A DNA stretch of 64,000 bases from Labedella endophytica (GTDB taxonomy: Bacteria; Actinomycetota; Actinomycetes; Actinomycetales; Microbacteriaceae). The notes under the pieces are model-generated. The model was not told the DNA's origin. It saw nothing but the letters and a program-made list of their open reading frames with translations, and made no database searches. The stretch spans positions 372,001 through 436,000 of the forward strand of contig NZ_RZGZ01000001.1 of NCBI RefSeq assembly GCF_003990045.1, read 5' to 3'. Of the stretch, positions 1 through 7,277 are shown in pieces (within the stretch, counting starts at the first letter, position 1; each line of letters opens with the position of its first letter). The translations under genes were made by a program, and so were the position numbers.

Positions 1-607
1 CGTACAGTTCCACGGGGACGTTCTTGAGCGCGGCGAGGAAGATGACCATCGTCCCGGCGACCCCCCAGAGGGTCATGAGGACGATCGACGGCTTCACCCA
101 GTCGGGGTCGATGAGCCATTGCGGCCCCTCGATCCCGAAGACGGCGAGGAACTGGTTGATCGCTCCCGTGTTGCCGTTGAGGAGCAGAAGGAACATCGAG
201 GCGGTGGCGACCGTCGGCGTCATCCGGGGCAGGTAGAACACGGTGCGGAAGAACCCGGCGCCCCGGCCCACCCGGTTGAGCACGAATGCGAGGAGCAGGG
301 CGAAGACGATCTCGAACGGCACCGCGAGTACGGCGTAGAAGAGCGTGTTGGCGAGGGACAGTCCCACCTTGGGGTCCTCGAACAACCCGGCGTAGTTGTC
401 GATGCCCGTCGGGGAGATGTCCCCCGTCGCGAGGTTGTAGTCGCTGAGCGAGATGACGAGGCTGTAGCCCATGGCGCCCGCCGTGAAGACGAGGAAGCCG
501 ATGATCCAGGGGCTGATGAAGAGGTATCCCGCGATGGCCTCCCGCCGGTTGTACTTCTTCACCCGGATCTCGGACACCGGGGTGTGGGTGGCTCTGGCCT
601 GCGACAT
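1..607 (-). CDS. Sugar ABC transporter permease (MalF/UgpA type), 3' end cut by window edge
   Basis: Inner-membrane permease of a carbohydrate ABC importer. The visible 202 codons start MSQARATHTPVSEIRVKK, then a first membrane segment around residues 27-50 (GYLFISPWIIGFLVF), then a conserved FFRTVFYLPRMTP segment typical of binding-protein-dependent permeases. The window ends at NVPVELY, just before the expected EAA loop that contacts the ATPase. The binding protein at 1110-2471 lies on the same strand, so the two probably form one importer, although csbD separates them. A TAGCCT box seven bases before the ATG suggests the permease can be transcribed as a leaderless mRNA. The substrate cannot be deduced. 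Confidence 0.9.
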   Translation of the reverse strand, partial: MSQARATHTPVSEIRVKKYNRREAIAGYLFISPWIIGFLVFTAGAMGYSLVISLSDYNLATGDISPTGIDNYAGLFEDPKVGLSLANTLFYAVLAVPFEIVFALLLAFVLNRVGRGAGFFRTVFYLPRMTPTVATASMFLLLLNGNTGAINQFLAVFGIEGPQWLIDPDWVKPSIVLMTLWGVAGTMVIFLAALKNVPVELY

Positions 608-614
608 GATCGGC

Positions 615-644
615 AGGCTACGGCTGTCGAAGAGGGCGTCTCAA
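615..644 (-). promoter_or_regulatory. Candidate promoter of the sugar permease
   Basis: On the minus strand there is TTGAGA (639-644), an 18-base spacer and TAGCCT (615-620). The permease ATG follows seven bases later, so the transcript would be leaderless. This is a motif match only. Confidence 0.4.
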
Positions 645-690
645 TACATTGATTTCGACCGAGAACCGTGCTTCTCCTGCTGCTCCTCCT

Positions 691-712
691 CGATGTCAAG
701 GGGACGACATCG
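691..712. repeat. Inverted repeat between csbD and the sugar permease
   Basis: CGATGTC (691-697) and GACATCG (706-712) form a perfect 7-bp inverted repeat with an 8-base spacer. It lies in the 243-bp divergent gap and could be an operator, but nothing links it to a particular regulator. Confidence 0.3.
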
Positions 713-850
713 ACGTGTCACGCGCTCACGGGATCACGTTCTAGGCGCGTCGTTCCGAAAACGCAAGGCCCGTGACCCGGGCGGGGATCCGGCGTACCGT
801 CGAAGCACGTCGGGACCTCCGGCGATACGACCACTCGAAGGGACGATCAC

Positions 851-1021
851 ATGGGTGCAGACGACAAGATCAAGAACACCGCCGAGAAGCTCGTCGGACA
901 GGCCAAGGAAGGCTTCGGCAAGGCCACCAACGACGACGAGAAGGTCGCCGAGGGTCGCACGGAGCAGTCTTCCGCGAGCGCCAAGCAGGCCGGCGAGAAC
1001 GTCAAGGACGTCTTCAAGTAG
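851..1021 (+). CDS. CsbD family stress-response protein
   Basis: A 56-residue hydrophilic protein, MGADDKIKNTAEKLVGQAKE at the N terminus, matching the CsbD pattern of charged helical repeats (KIKNTAEKLVGQAKEG and EQSSASAKQAGENVKDVF). CsbD proteins are general-stress proteins in Bacillus and many actinobacteria; their molecular role is unknown. The start is fixed by AAGGGA at 838-843. It is transcribed against the flanking sugar ABC genes and ends in a strong hairpin, so it is an independent unit inside that locus. Confidence 0.9.
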   Translation: MGADDKIKNTAEKLVGQAKEGFGKATNDDEKVAEGRTEQSSASAKQAGENVKDVFK

Positions 1022-1054
1022 GACGTCTCACCGATCGGAGTCGATCGGAGACGG

Positions 1055-1085
1055 AAAGGCCCGGGAGCGTTGCTCCCGGGCCTTT
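1055..1085. terminator. Bidirectional intrinsic terminator after csbD and the sugar-binding protein gene
   Basis: A perfect 14-bp stem (1055-1068 with 1072-1085) and 3-base loop. It has AAA on its left and TTT on its right, so it can stop transcription from both convergent genes. Confidence 0.85.
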
Positions 1086-1109
1086 CTTCGTTCCCACACG
1101 GAACCGTCG

Positions 1110-2471
1110 TTACCCGTCGGCCTGCTCGTAGGCGCGCATCGCCGCCGCCTGGGCGTCTGCGAGAGCGTCCTCCGGTGTCTTGTCGCCGAGGAGCACCGAC
1201 TGGACGGCGTTGTTCAGCTCGGTCTCGATCTGCTGGCCCGCGGGCGACGCCCCGAACGTCACACCATTGGCGACCGCGTCGTAGTAGGTCGAGATCGTCT
1301 GGTCGAACCCGGCGTCACCGCTGTCGCCCACGTACTCCTCGCGGATGGACTGGTCGGCGGCGGGCGATGCGGTGAAGAGGCCGGCGTTGATCGCGCCGGG
1401 GGTCTCCTCGAGGGTGGCAGCACGGGCACTGCCGGCCGCCTCCCATGCCTCCTGGCTCGTGAGCTCGAGCGCCCACGCGCACGCCGCGTCCGGGTTCTTC
1501 GCACCGGCCGGGATGACGAAGGCCTGGCCGCCGGCGACGGCGAACGGTTCTCCGTCGGGGCCGCGGAACGGTACGGCGGAGATGTCCACCGCATCGACGT
1601 AGGGGCTCAGGACGTTCACGAACCACTGCGCGTCGACCTGCGCTCCCACCTGATCGGCCACGAACTGGTTGTTCTCGCCGAACGTGTCGAAGGAATCCGT
1701 GAAGCTCTTGACCTTCGCGTAGCCGCCCTGGGCGTCGGTGATGCGCTTGAGCAGCTCGAGGCCCGCCTCGTTCGCCGGGTCGTCGAGAGTGGGCTCGCCG
1801 TCGGCGATGAGCTGGCCGCCGGCCCCGAGCACCCAGAGACTCGCCTGTCCGCTCGCGACCGGATCGAACCCGAGGACCGAGGGGTTTCCGCCCTCCTCCT
1901 GATACATCTTCTCGATGGCGCCGAGGAGCACATCGGGCTTCGACGTGTCGATCTCCTCGGGGCTCACCCCGGCGGCGTCGAGGACGCGGTTGTTCACGAT
2001 GATCGCGGGGGGTTGGTAGAACTGCGGGACGCCCCATACGGCGTCCTCGTAGGTGACATCGGCGAGGACGGCCTCGTAGTAGGCGGACGTCGGGTCGACG
2101 TCGTGTGACGAGAAGCACTCGTCGAGCGGCACGATGAGCCCCTGGGACGCGTAGGTCGCGACGAAGCGGCGGTCCATCTGCACGACGTCCGGAACGGTTC
2201 CGCCGGCGACGCGTGTGGTGAACTTCTGGGCGTCGAACGCGGTCTGGTCGATCTCGATCTCGAGTCCCTCGAACCGGTCGGCGGCGTACTCGAGTCGCGA
2301 CGTGCCCACGTCGTCCGCGTTCTCGAATCCCCACGCGTTGAGCGTTCCGGAGACCTCGGTCCCGAACGACACGTCGCCCGTGCCCGTCGCTCCGCCTGAG
2401 CTGCAGGCCGTCAACGTCACCGCCGCCGCGATCGCTGCGGTCGAGACGAGCCTCCGTCGGATCTTCGTCAT
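1110..2471 (-). CDS. Extracellular sugar-binding lipoprotein of an ABC importer
   Basis: Family 1 solute-binding protein of 453 residues. The N terminus has a basic patch, a hydrophobic stretch and the lipobox LTAC, so it is exported and anchored by a lipidated Cys near residue 23. The mature part shows typical features: WGFENADDVG near the start, a VVQMDRRFVATYA segment and an AFVIPAGAKNPDAACAWALE segment near the C-terminal lobe. GGAGGAGA lies just before the ATG. It should deliver a carbohydrate to the permease at 1-607. No ATPase gene is seen, as expected where a shared MsiK-type ATPase serves many sugar importers. Substrate unknown. Confidence 0.92.
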   Translation of the reverse strand: MTKIRRRLVSTAAIAAAVTLTACSSGGATGTGDVSFGTEVSGTLNAWGFENADDVGTSRLEYAADRFEGLEIEIDQTAFDAQKFTTRVAGGTVPDVVQMDRRFVATYASQGLIVPLDECFSSHDVDPTSAYYEAVLADVTYEDAVWGVPQFYQPPAIIVNNRVLDAAGVSPEEIDTSKPDVLLGAIEKMYQEEGGNPSVLGFDPVASGQASLWVLGAGGQLIADGEPTLDDPANEAGLELLKRITDAQGGYAKVKSFTDSFDTFGENNQFVADQVGAQVDAQWFVNVLSPYVDAVDISAVPFRGPDGEPFAVAGGQAFVIPAGAKNPDAACAWALELTSQEAWEAAGSARAATLEETPGAINAGLFTASPAADQSIREEYVGDSGDAGFDQTISTYYDAVANGVTFGASPAGQQIETELNNAVQSVLLGDKTPEDALADAQAAAMRAYEQADG

Positions 2472-2681
2472 TTTCTCTCCTCCTCGAGTGGTCGGTCCGA
2501 TGCTCGTGATCCATCGGCCCGCCGGCCCGACGGTAGCGGGACCCGTTGCGACTCGGGAAGCTCTTGTCTCGTCGGCCCTCGTGTGCTTCTCGAGGCCACC
2601 TAAGCGGCGGTTTGACGTTCACTTCCGATGGGCTCAGCCTGAGATTTTCGGATTCCGTCCGCCAGGTGTCATAGTCAACCC

Positions 2682-2987
2682 ATGGCCTCCCTCATCTACG
2701 GCACCGAGACCTTCGAGTTCGAAGACCGTCAGCTCGCGCACGTCAAGTTCGTCATCAGCCAGAAGCTCCGCCGACAGGAGAGCTTCCTTCTCTCGTGGTC
2801 CTACTCGCTGGCCCTCGGCTCCGGTCGGAGCTCGATCTGGCTCAACGAGCACAGTCACCTCCACTTCCGCTTCAACGGCAGCAAGCCCCCCACCCTGAAC
2901 CAGGTGTGGCTCGAGCGCCTCATGACCGCGTCCTTCTCGGTGCGCGGACTCGACCTCGACGAGGTCCCGGAGCCCCAGGAGCAGTAG
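2682..2987 (+). CDS. Small conserved Microbacteriaceae protein (DUF7882-like)
   Basis: A 101-residue protein beginning MASLIYGTETFEFEDRQLAH, with a conserved KLRRQESFLLSW segment, then GSGRSSIWL and FRFNGSKPPTLNQVW. I recognise this as the small family found mostly in Microbacteriaceae and now called DUF7882. Similar proteins are sometimes labelled ATP-dependent DNA ligase, but at this length and without a KxDG nucleotidyl-transfer motif that label is not credible. It stands alone, convergent with the alcohol dehydrogenase gene. The function is unknown. Confidence 0.75.
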   Translation: MASLIYGTETFEFEDRQLAHVKFVISQKLRRQESFLLSWSYSLALGSGRSSIWLNEHSHLHFRFNGSKPPTLNQVWLERLMTASFSVRGLDLDEVPEPQEQ

Positions 2988-3003
2988 AGCCCCGCAACGA
3001 CAC

Positions 3004-3067
3004 CGGCCCCGCCGGGTGCCGTGGTCCCCGTCGGTATCGGCGGCGAGCACGGCACCCGACGGGGCCG
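3004..3067. terminator. Long hairpin between two convergent genes
   Basis: A 20-bp stem (3004-3023 with 3048-3067) with one G-T wobble and a 24-base loop, placed between the DUF7882 gene and the dehydrogenase gene. There is no long T run, so it may act with other factors. Confidence 0.65.
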
Positions 3068-3083
3068 TCTTCGTGTGTGCGGG

Positions 3084-4265
3084 TCAGGCCGCGGGGTCGA
3101 GGACGACCTTGATGCAGCCGTCCTCCTTCTTCTGGAAGACCTCGTACATGTGCGGCGCCTCGGCGAGCGGCACGCGGTGGGTCACGAGGTCGGCGGTGCC
3201 GAGGGGGTCGCCGTCCTGCTCGGCGAGCGGCAGCAGCGTCGGGATCCAGCGGGCCACGTTGCACTGGCCCATCCGCATCGTCACCTGCTTGTCGAACATC
3301 GACTTCATCGGCATCGGGTCGGCGTCGCCGCCATAGACGCCGCTGATCGACACGGTGCCGCCTCGGCGCACGAGGTCGAGCGAACCGTGGAGGGCGGAGA
3401 GCCGGTCGATCCCGGCCTTGTCCATCGCGGGGCGCGCGATCGCATCGGGGAGCAGGCCGATGGCGGCGTGGGCTGCGGCGGCGACGGGCGACCCGTGCGC
3501 CTCCATCCCCACGGCCTCGACGACGGCGTCCGGTCCGCGACCGTCCGTCGCGTCGCGGATCTCGTCGATGACGGATTTCGTGGAGTCGAAGGTGCGGATG
3601 CCGTACTTCTCGGCGAGGGCCCGGCGCTCCGGCACGGGGTCGATCGCGTAGACCTCGTAGCCGAGGTGCGCGGCGATCCGGGCGGAGAACTGACCGACCG
3701 GACCGAGGCCGTAGATGCCGACGCTGCCGCCGTCCGGCACGTTCGCGTACTGCACGGCCTGCCAGGCGGTCGGGAGGATGTCGCTCAAGAAGAGGTAGCG
3801 GTCGTCGCTCAGCTCGGTACCCACGACGATGCAGTTGACGTCGGCGCGGTGCACACGCAGGTACTCCGCCTGTCCGCCGGGGATCTGCCCGTACATCTTC
3901 GTGTAGCCGTAGAGCGACGCACCCGTGCCGTAGTCGTGGTTCTGGGTGGTCTCGCACTGCGACTGCAGTCCGCGCTTGCACATGTAGCACTCGCCGCACG
4001 AGATCGTGAAGGGGATGACCACGCGGTCGCCGACCTTCACACGCGTGACGCCGGGGCCGACCTCCTCGACGACGCCCATGGTCTCGTGGCCGAGGACGTC
4101 GCCCTTGCCGATGAACGGGCCGAAGAGTTCGTAGAGGTGCAGGTCGGAGCCGCAGATCGCTGCGGACGTCACGCGGATGACGGCGTCCGTCGGTTCGACG
4201 ATGTGCGCGTCCGGTACGTCCTCGATGGAGACGTTGCGCTTCCCTTGCCAGGTGAGTGCCTTCAT
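3084..4265 (-). CDS. Zinc-dependent alcohol dehydrogenase (formaldehyde-dehydrogenase-like MDR)
   Basis: A medium-chain dehydrogenase/reductase of 393 residues that would oxidise an alcohol or aldehyde adduct with NAD(P). Catalytic zinc ligands are visible in ICGSDLHLY and GHETMG. The structural zinc lobe has four Cys in the spacing C-x2-C-x2-C-x7-C (CGECYMCKRGLQSQC). The Rossmann motif is GIYGLGPVG around residue 186. The insertion between the cofactor fold and the C-terminal part resembles glutathione-independent formaldehyde dehydrogenase-like enzymes. Substrate is not certain. It is monocistronic, read away from a 357-bp divergent gap, with GAAAGGAAG before the ATG. Confidence 0.9.
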   Translation of the reverse strand: MKALTWQGKRNVSIEDVPDAHIVEPTDAVIRVTSAAICGSDLHLYELFGPFIGKGDVLGHETMGVVEEVGPGVTRVKVGDRVVIPFTISCGECYMCKRGLQSQCETTQNHDYGTGASLYGYTKMYGQIPGGQAEYLRVHRADVNCIVVGTELSDDRYLFLSDILPTAWQAVQYANVPDGGSVGIYGLGPVGQFSARIAAHLGYEVYAIDPVPERRALAEKYGIRTFDSTKSVIDEIRDATDGRGPDAVVEAVGMEAHGSPVAAAAHAAIGLLPDAIARPAMDKAGIDRLSALHGSLDLVRRGGTVSISGVYGGDADPMPMKSMFDKQVTMRMGQCNVARWIPTLLPLAEQDGDPLGTADLVTHRVPLAEAPHMYEVFQKKEDGCIKVVLDPAA

Positions 4266-4622
4266 TGGATGCTTCCTTTCGTCTGGATCCCGATCGGATC
4301 CTCGGATCGTGCGTGATGCGGGTCGTCGGTTCGGGTCCGTCTCGGCGGGCGCGCCGAAGCACTCCCGTCACGGGGAGGTGGAAGAGAAGTGGGGATGGGA
4401 TGACCCGACACACCCCATCCCCACGCCGGATGAGCGGCCCGGGAGAGAGCGCCCGCGATTCGTGGCCGCTCCTGTTCCCTGGACCGGATCGTCATCCGAA
4501 CCATGGTCAACGCTACGCACGCCGCCTCCCGGCCGGGAGGGCATTGACAAGGGCGTACCCGACCGTCAAGCGTAGTTTCGAGCGGCCGTTGCGCCGACCG
4601 AGACCCGAAGGGAGGACGCGCG
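4266..4622. other. Divergent intergenic region (357 bp) with one large hairpin
   Basis: No credible gene lies here. It separates the dehydrogenase gene from a small acidic ORF. It contains a 14-bp-arm hairpin at 4389-4424 and a TTGACA at 4544-4549 without a well-spaced -10, so the promoters cannot be placed with confidence. Confidence 0.6.
4389..4424. repeat. Stem-loop in a divergent promoter region
   Basis: GTGGGGATGGGATG (4389-4402) pairs with CACCCCATCCCCAC (4411-4424) with one wobble and an 8-base loop. It lies about 125 bases upstream of the dehydrogenase start codon. It may be an operator or a 5' leader structure. Confidence 0.6.
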
Positions 4623-4886
4623 ATGTCGCGACCGAACGAGAATGAGAAGCTCGATGAGAACGAGACGCACGACGGGAACGAGCCGACCGGTTCGGAGGGG
4701 GCGCCGACGTCGGGAGCGGCCAGCGTGGGGGAGCGGCTCACCGGGGAGCGGGATGCGAGAGACCCCGATGGTCTCCTGACGGTGGACCAGATCGCCGGTG
4801 GATCTCACGGGGCGTCTCCCGAGGACGGGCTCCGTGTGCCGCGCGGCGACCGTATCGAAGAGCCCACCGACCCCGACGAGGGCTGA
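4623..4886 (+). CDS. Small acidic hypothetical protein
   Basis: An 87-residue, very hydrophilic protein rich in Glu, Asp, Gly and Asn. It has no membrane segment or recognised domain and is predicted to be disordered for most of its length. A strong GGGAGGA 5-12 bases before the ATG supports real translation. The C-terminal half (GLLTVDQIAGG, then DGLRVPRGDRIEEP) is the only part with some hydrophobic residues. Convergent with the alditol oxidase gene, 24 bp away. Function unknown. Confidence 0.65.
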   Translation: MSRPNENEKLDENETHDGNEPTGSEGAPTSGAASVGERLTGERDARDPDGLLTVDQIAGGSHGASPEDGLRVPRGDRIEEPTDPDEG

Positions 4887-4910
4887 GCGACGCAGCCGAG
4901 CGCCGGCGAG

Positions 4911-6179
4911 TCAGTCGCCGAACACGCGCTCCTCGAGGAATCCGTTGCGGAAGGTGCCGGTGGGATCGTGGCGTTCGACGAGCTCGATCCATTCGGACCG
5001 CCGCGGGTAGAGGGGCGCGAGCCGCTCGGCGGTCGCGAGGAAGTGCTTGCCCCAGTGCGGTCGCCCACCGAGAGGGAGCAGGATGTCCTCGATCGCCGGG
5101 AGCACCCGGTCGACGCGCTCGGTGTCCGGCGCGAACGTGAAGTGCACACCGACGACGTCGCGATCCGACGCCCCGCTGAGCCACAGGCCGTCGGCGGCCA
5201 CGGTGCGCAGCTCGGTGATGAGCAGCACCTCGTCGATGCGCGGTCCGATCCCACGGAGCGCCGTGAGGGCCTCGCGGATGCGGTCGCGCGGCACGAGGTA
5301 CTCCGACTGGATCTCCTCGCCGGCGCTCGGTGTGGAATCGAGGCGGAAGTGGGGCAGCCGCTCCGACCAGGGTCCGGCGACGCCGCCGAAGACGGTCATG
5401 TTCGTGGGCTGCTCGTCGAAGAGCTCGGCCGACGGGGCGGCGATGGCGCCGAGGTGCGTCGCGTCGATGTCGTCGGGACCGCCCTCCGCGACGATGGTCT
5501 TCAGCCAGAGGTGGTCGACGGTGTCGCCCGACCACATCGTGAGAACGCTCACGCTGTACGCGGAGCCCATGATGGCGTCGAAGTCCTCGATGAGACGATC
5601 CCACGGCAGCCCCACGAAGGCGTCCTGCCGCACGTCGAAGGTCGGGCGCACGTCGAGGGTCACGCGGGTCACGACACCGAAGGCGCCGAGCCCCACGACC
5701 ATGCCGTCGAAGCCGGGGGTGGAGCGGTCCACGTCGAGGAGGTCCCCGTCGGCCGTGACGAGCTGCAATCCGGACACGGCGGATGACAGGGTCCCGTTGC
5801 CGTCGCCCGAGCCGTGCGTTCCCGTCGCGGTCGCGCCTCCCACCGAGATGTGGGGGAGGGAGCCGAGATTGTGGAGGGCGAAGCCCTCAGAGTGCAGGTG
5901 GCGGGCCAGGTCGCCGTAGCGGGTGGCCGAGCCCACGGTGACGGTCCCCGCGGCGGCGTCGATCACCGGGTCCGACGGGATGCGGCCCAGGTGGACGAGG
6001 ACGTCCGTGTCGGGGAGGGCGTTGAAGGAGTGGCGAGTGCCGAGGGCCCGCACCCGACGGTTCGCGGCGACCACACGCTGCACCTCGTCGATGCTTGCGG
6101 GCTCGAGGATCTCGGTCGCCCGGTAGACGTAGTTCTTCGCCCAGTTGGACCGGTCCGTGTTCGTGTGTGTCTGCGTCAT
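4911..6179 (-). CDS. aldO: Alditol (xylitol/sorbitol) oxidase, FAD-dependent
   Basis: A 422-residue flavoprotein of the VAO/PCMH family, very similar in layout to Streptomyces coelicolor AldO, which oxidises sugar alcohols at C1 with O2 and makes H2O2. The FAD domain begins NWAKNYVYRA. His50 in GTRHSFN matches the residue that carries the covalent flavin in AldO, and LPHISVGGATATGTHGSG is the pyrophosphate-binding stretch. The active-site segments ELRTVAADGLWLS and RPHWGK are conserved, keeping the Glu, Arg and Lys used in catalysis. I chose the ATG at 6179 because GGAGGG precedes it; a longer frame to 6392 has no such support. The sugar importer at the left edge may be functionally linked. 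Confidence 0.88.
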   Translation of the reverse strand: MTQTHTNTDRSNWAKNYVYRATEILEPASIDEVQRVVAANRRVRALGTRHSFNALPDTDVLVHLGRIPSDPVIDAAAGTVTVGSATRYGDLARHLHSEGFALHNLGSLPHISVGGATATGTHGSGDGNGTLSSAVSGLQLVTADGDLLDVDRSTPGFDGMVVGLGAFGVVTRVTLDVRPTFDVRQDAFVGLPWDRLIEDFDAIMGSAYSVSVLTMWSGDTVDHLWLKTIVAEGGPDDIDATHLGAIAAPSAELFDEQPTNMTVFGGVAGPWSERLPHFRLDSTPSAGEEIQSEYLVPRDRIREALTALRGIGPRIDEVLLITELRTVAADGLWLSGASDRDVVGVHFTFAPDTERVDRVLPAIEDILLPLGGRPHWGKHFLATAERLAPLYPRRSEWIELVERHDPTGTFRNGFLEERVFGD

Positions 6180-6370
6180 CGCCGCACCCTCCGTGGTCGG
6201 ACGTTCGTCCGCCCACCTCACGTTAGCGGGCGTCGGCCGCCGGTGGTCCCGCGGGTGGCGAACGGCCCGGCGGGGATGCGCCCTCCGAACGGGGGAATGC
6301 GGGGCGCTGTCTCGAGGCCTACTGTGAGCAGGCGCCGCACCCGAGCGGCGTCCCTCCCCGAAGGATCCCC

Positions 6371-6691
6371 ATGCCCCTCTCCCGTTTCTCACGTCTGGCG
6401 GCCTCCGCCGTCCTCGTCGGCGCCGTCCTCTCCCCGCTTCCCGCCGCCGCTGTCGCGGCCCCGTCGACCGGCACCGTCGCCGTCGCCGGTTCCCCGTTCG
6501 CCGCGAAGCCCTTCGCCAACTGCACGGCGCTCAACAAGAAGTACCCGCACGGCGTCGGCAAGAAGGGCGCGAAGGACAAGGTGTCGGGGAAGACGAAGCC
6601 CGTCACGAACTTCACGGTCAGCACCGCGCTCTACAACGAGAACAAGAAGTCCGACCGGGACAAGGACGGGATCGCCTGCGAGAAGAGGTGA
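6371..6691 (+). CDS. Secreted Excalibur calcium-binding domain protein
   Basis: A 106-residue exported protein. The N-terminal 30 residues form a Sec signal peptide (basic start, hydrophobic core, then PAAAVAAP). The mature part carries the Excalibur pattern: FANCTALNKKYPHGVG near the start and DRDKDGIACEK at the end, where the DxDxDG loop would bind calcium and the two Cys pair. Excalibur domains occur alone or fused to nucleases; no nuclease is fused here. Divergent from the alditol oxidase gene, 191 bp away. Confidence 0.88.
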   Translation: MPLSRFSRLAASAVLVGAVLSPLPAAAVAAPSTGTVAVAGSPFAAKPFANCTALNKKYPHGVGKKGAKDKVSGKTKPVTNFTVSTALYNENKKSDRDKDGIACEKR

Positions 6692-6750
6692 TCGGCCGTC
6701 GCGGCCCGTTCAGGGTTCCGTGACCCGGTCGTACGTAGGCTGGAGGCACG

Positions 6751-7212
6751 ATGACCCCCCGACTCCTCTTCCGTGTGGCCGCGATCGCCGAGGCCATCAC
6801 ATGGGCCTTCCTGCTCACGGCCATGTTCCTCAAGTACGTCACCCAGTCGACCGACGCGCTCGTGCCTCCGGCCGGTGGTGTGCACGGTTTCGTCTTCCTC
6901 TGCTACGTCGCTGTGACGGTGTTCGTGTGGATCGACAGGCGATGGAGCCTCGGCACGGGCCTGCTCGGCCTCGCGACGGCGATCGTGCCGTTCGCAACCA
7001 TCCCGTTCGACGTGGTCATGGACCGCCGCGGTCGTCTCGACGGCGGCTGGCGACTCGCCCCGGGCGGCGACGCCCCGCGCGGCGTCATCGAGCACACTCA
7101 AGCGTGGGTTCTCCGCCGCCCGGTCGTCGCCGCGATCACGGCCGTCGTCCTCGTCTCGCTCGTCTTCGCGGCGCTCCTCGTCATGGGCCCCCCGGTCCCG
7201 CCCTCCTCCTGA
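6751..7212 (+). CDS. DUF3817 membrane protein
   Basis: A 153-residue integral membrane protein with about four hydrophobic segments. The opening LFRVAAIAEAITWAFLLTAM followed by KYVTQ and a central HGFVFLCYV is the DUF3817 signature. Many family members are about 100 residues; here a further membrane helix (VVAAITAVVLVSLVFAALLV) extends the C terminus. GGAGG lies before the ATG. It may be co-transcribed with kdpDE, 65 bp downstream. Function unknown. Confidence 0.82.
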   Translation: MTPRLLFRVAAIAEAITWAFLLTAMFLKYVTQSTDALVPPAGGVHGFVFLCYVAVTVFVWIDRRWSLGTGLLGLATAIVPFATIPFDVVMDRRGRLDGGWRLAPGGDAPRGVIEHTQAWVLRRPVVAAITAVVLVSLVFAALLVMGPPVPPSS

Positions 7213-7277
7213 GAGGCCCGGGCGGGGCGTAGTCTCCGTCCTGGACGACGGGACGGACCCGATCGGGAGGGTGAGGC

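Noticed and set aside
2682-2987. ATP-dependent DNA ligase label often given to this small family
   Set aside because: 101 residues without a KxDG motif or adenylation domain cannot be a ligase.
4544-4578. TTGACA with a TAGTTT as promoter of the small acidic gene
   Set aside because: The spacing is about 23 bases, too long for a normal promoter.
4911-6392. Longer start for the alditol oxidase at 6392
   Set aside because: The additional 71 residues are Arg/Pro/His-rich and overlap the divergent Excalibur gene, while GGAGGG marks the ATG at 6179.
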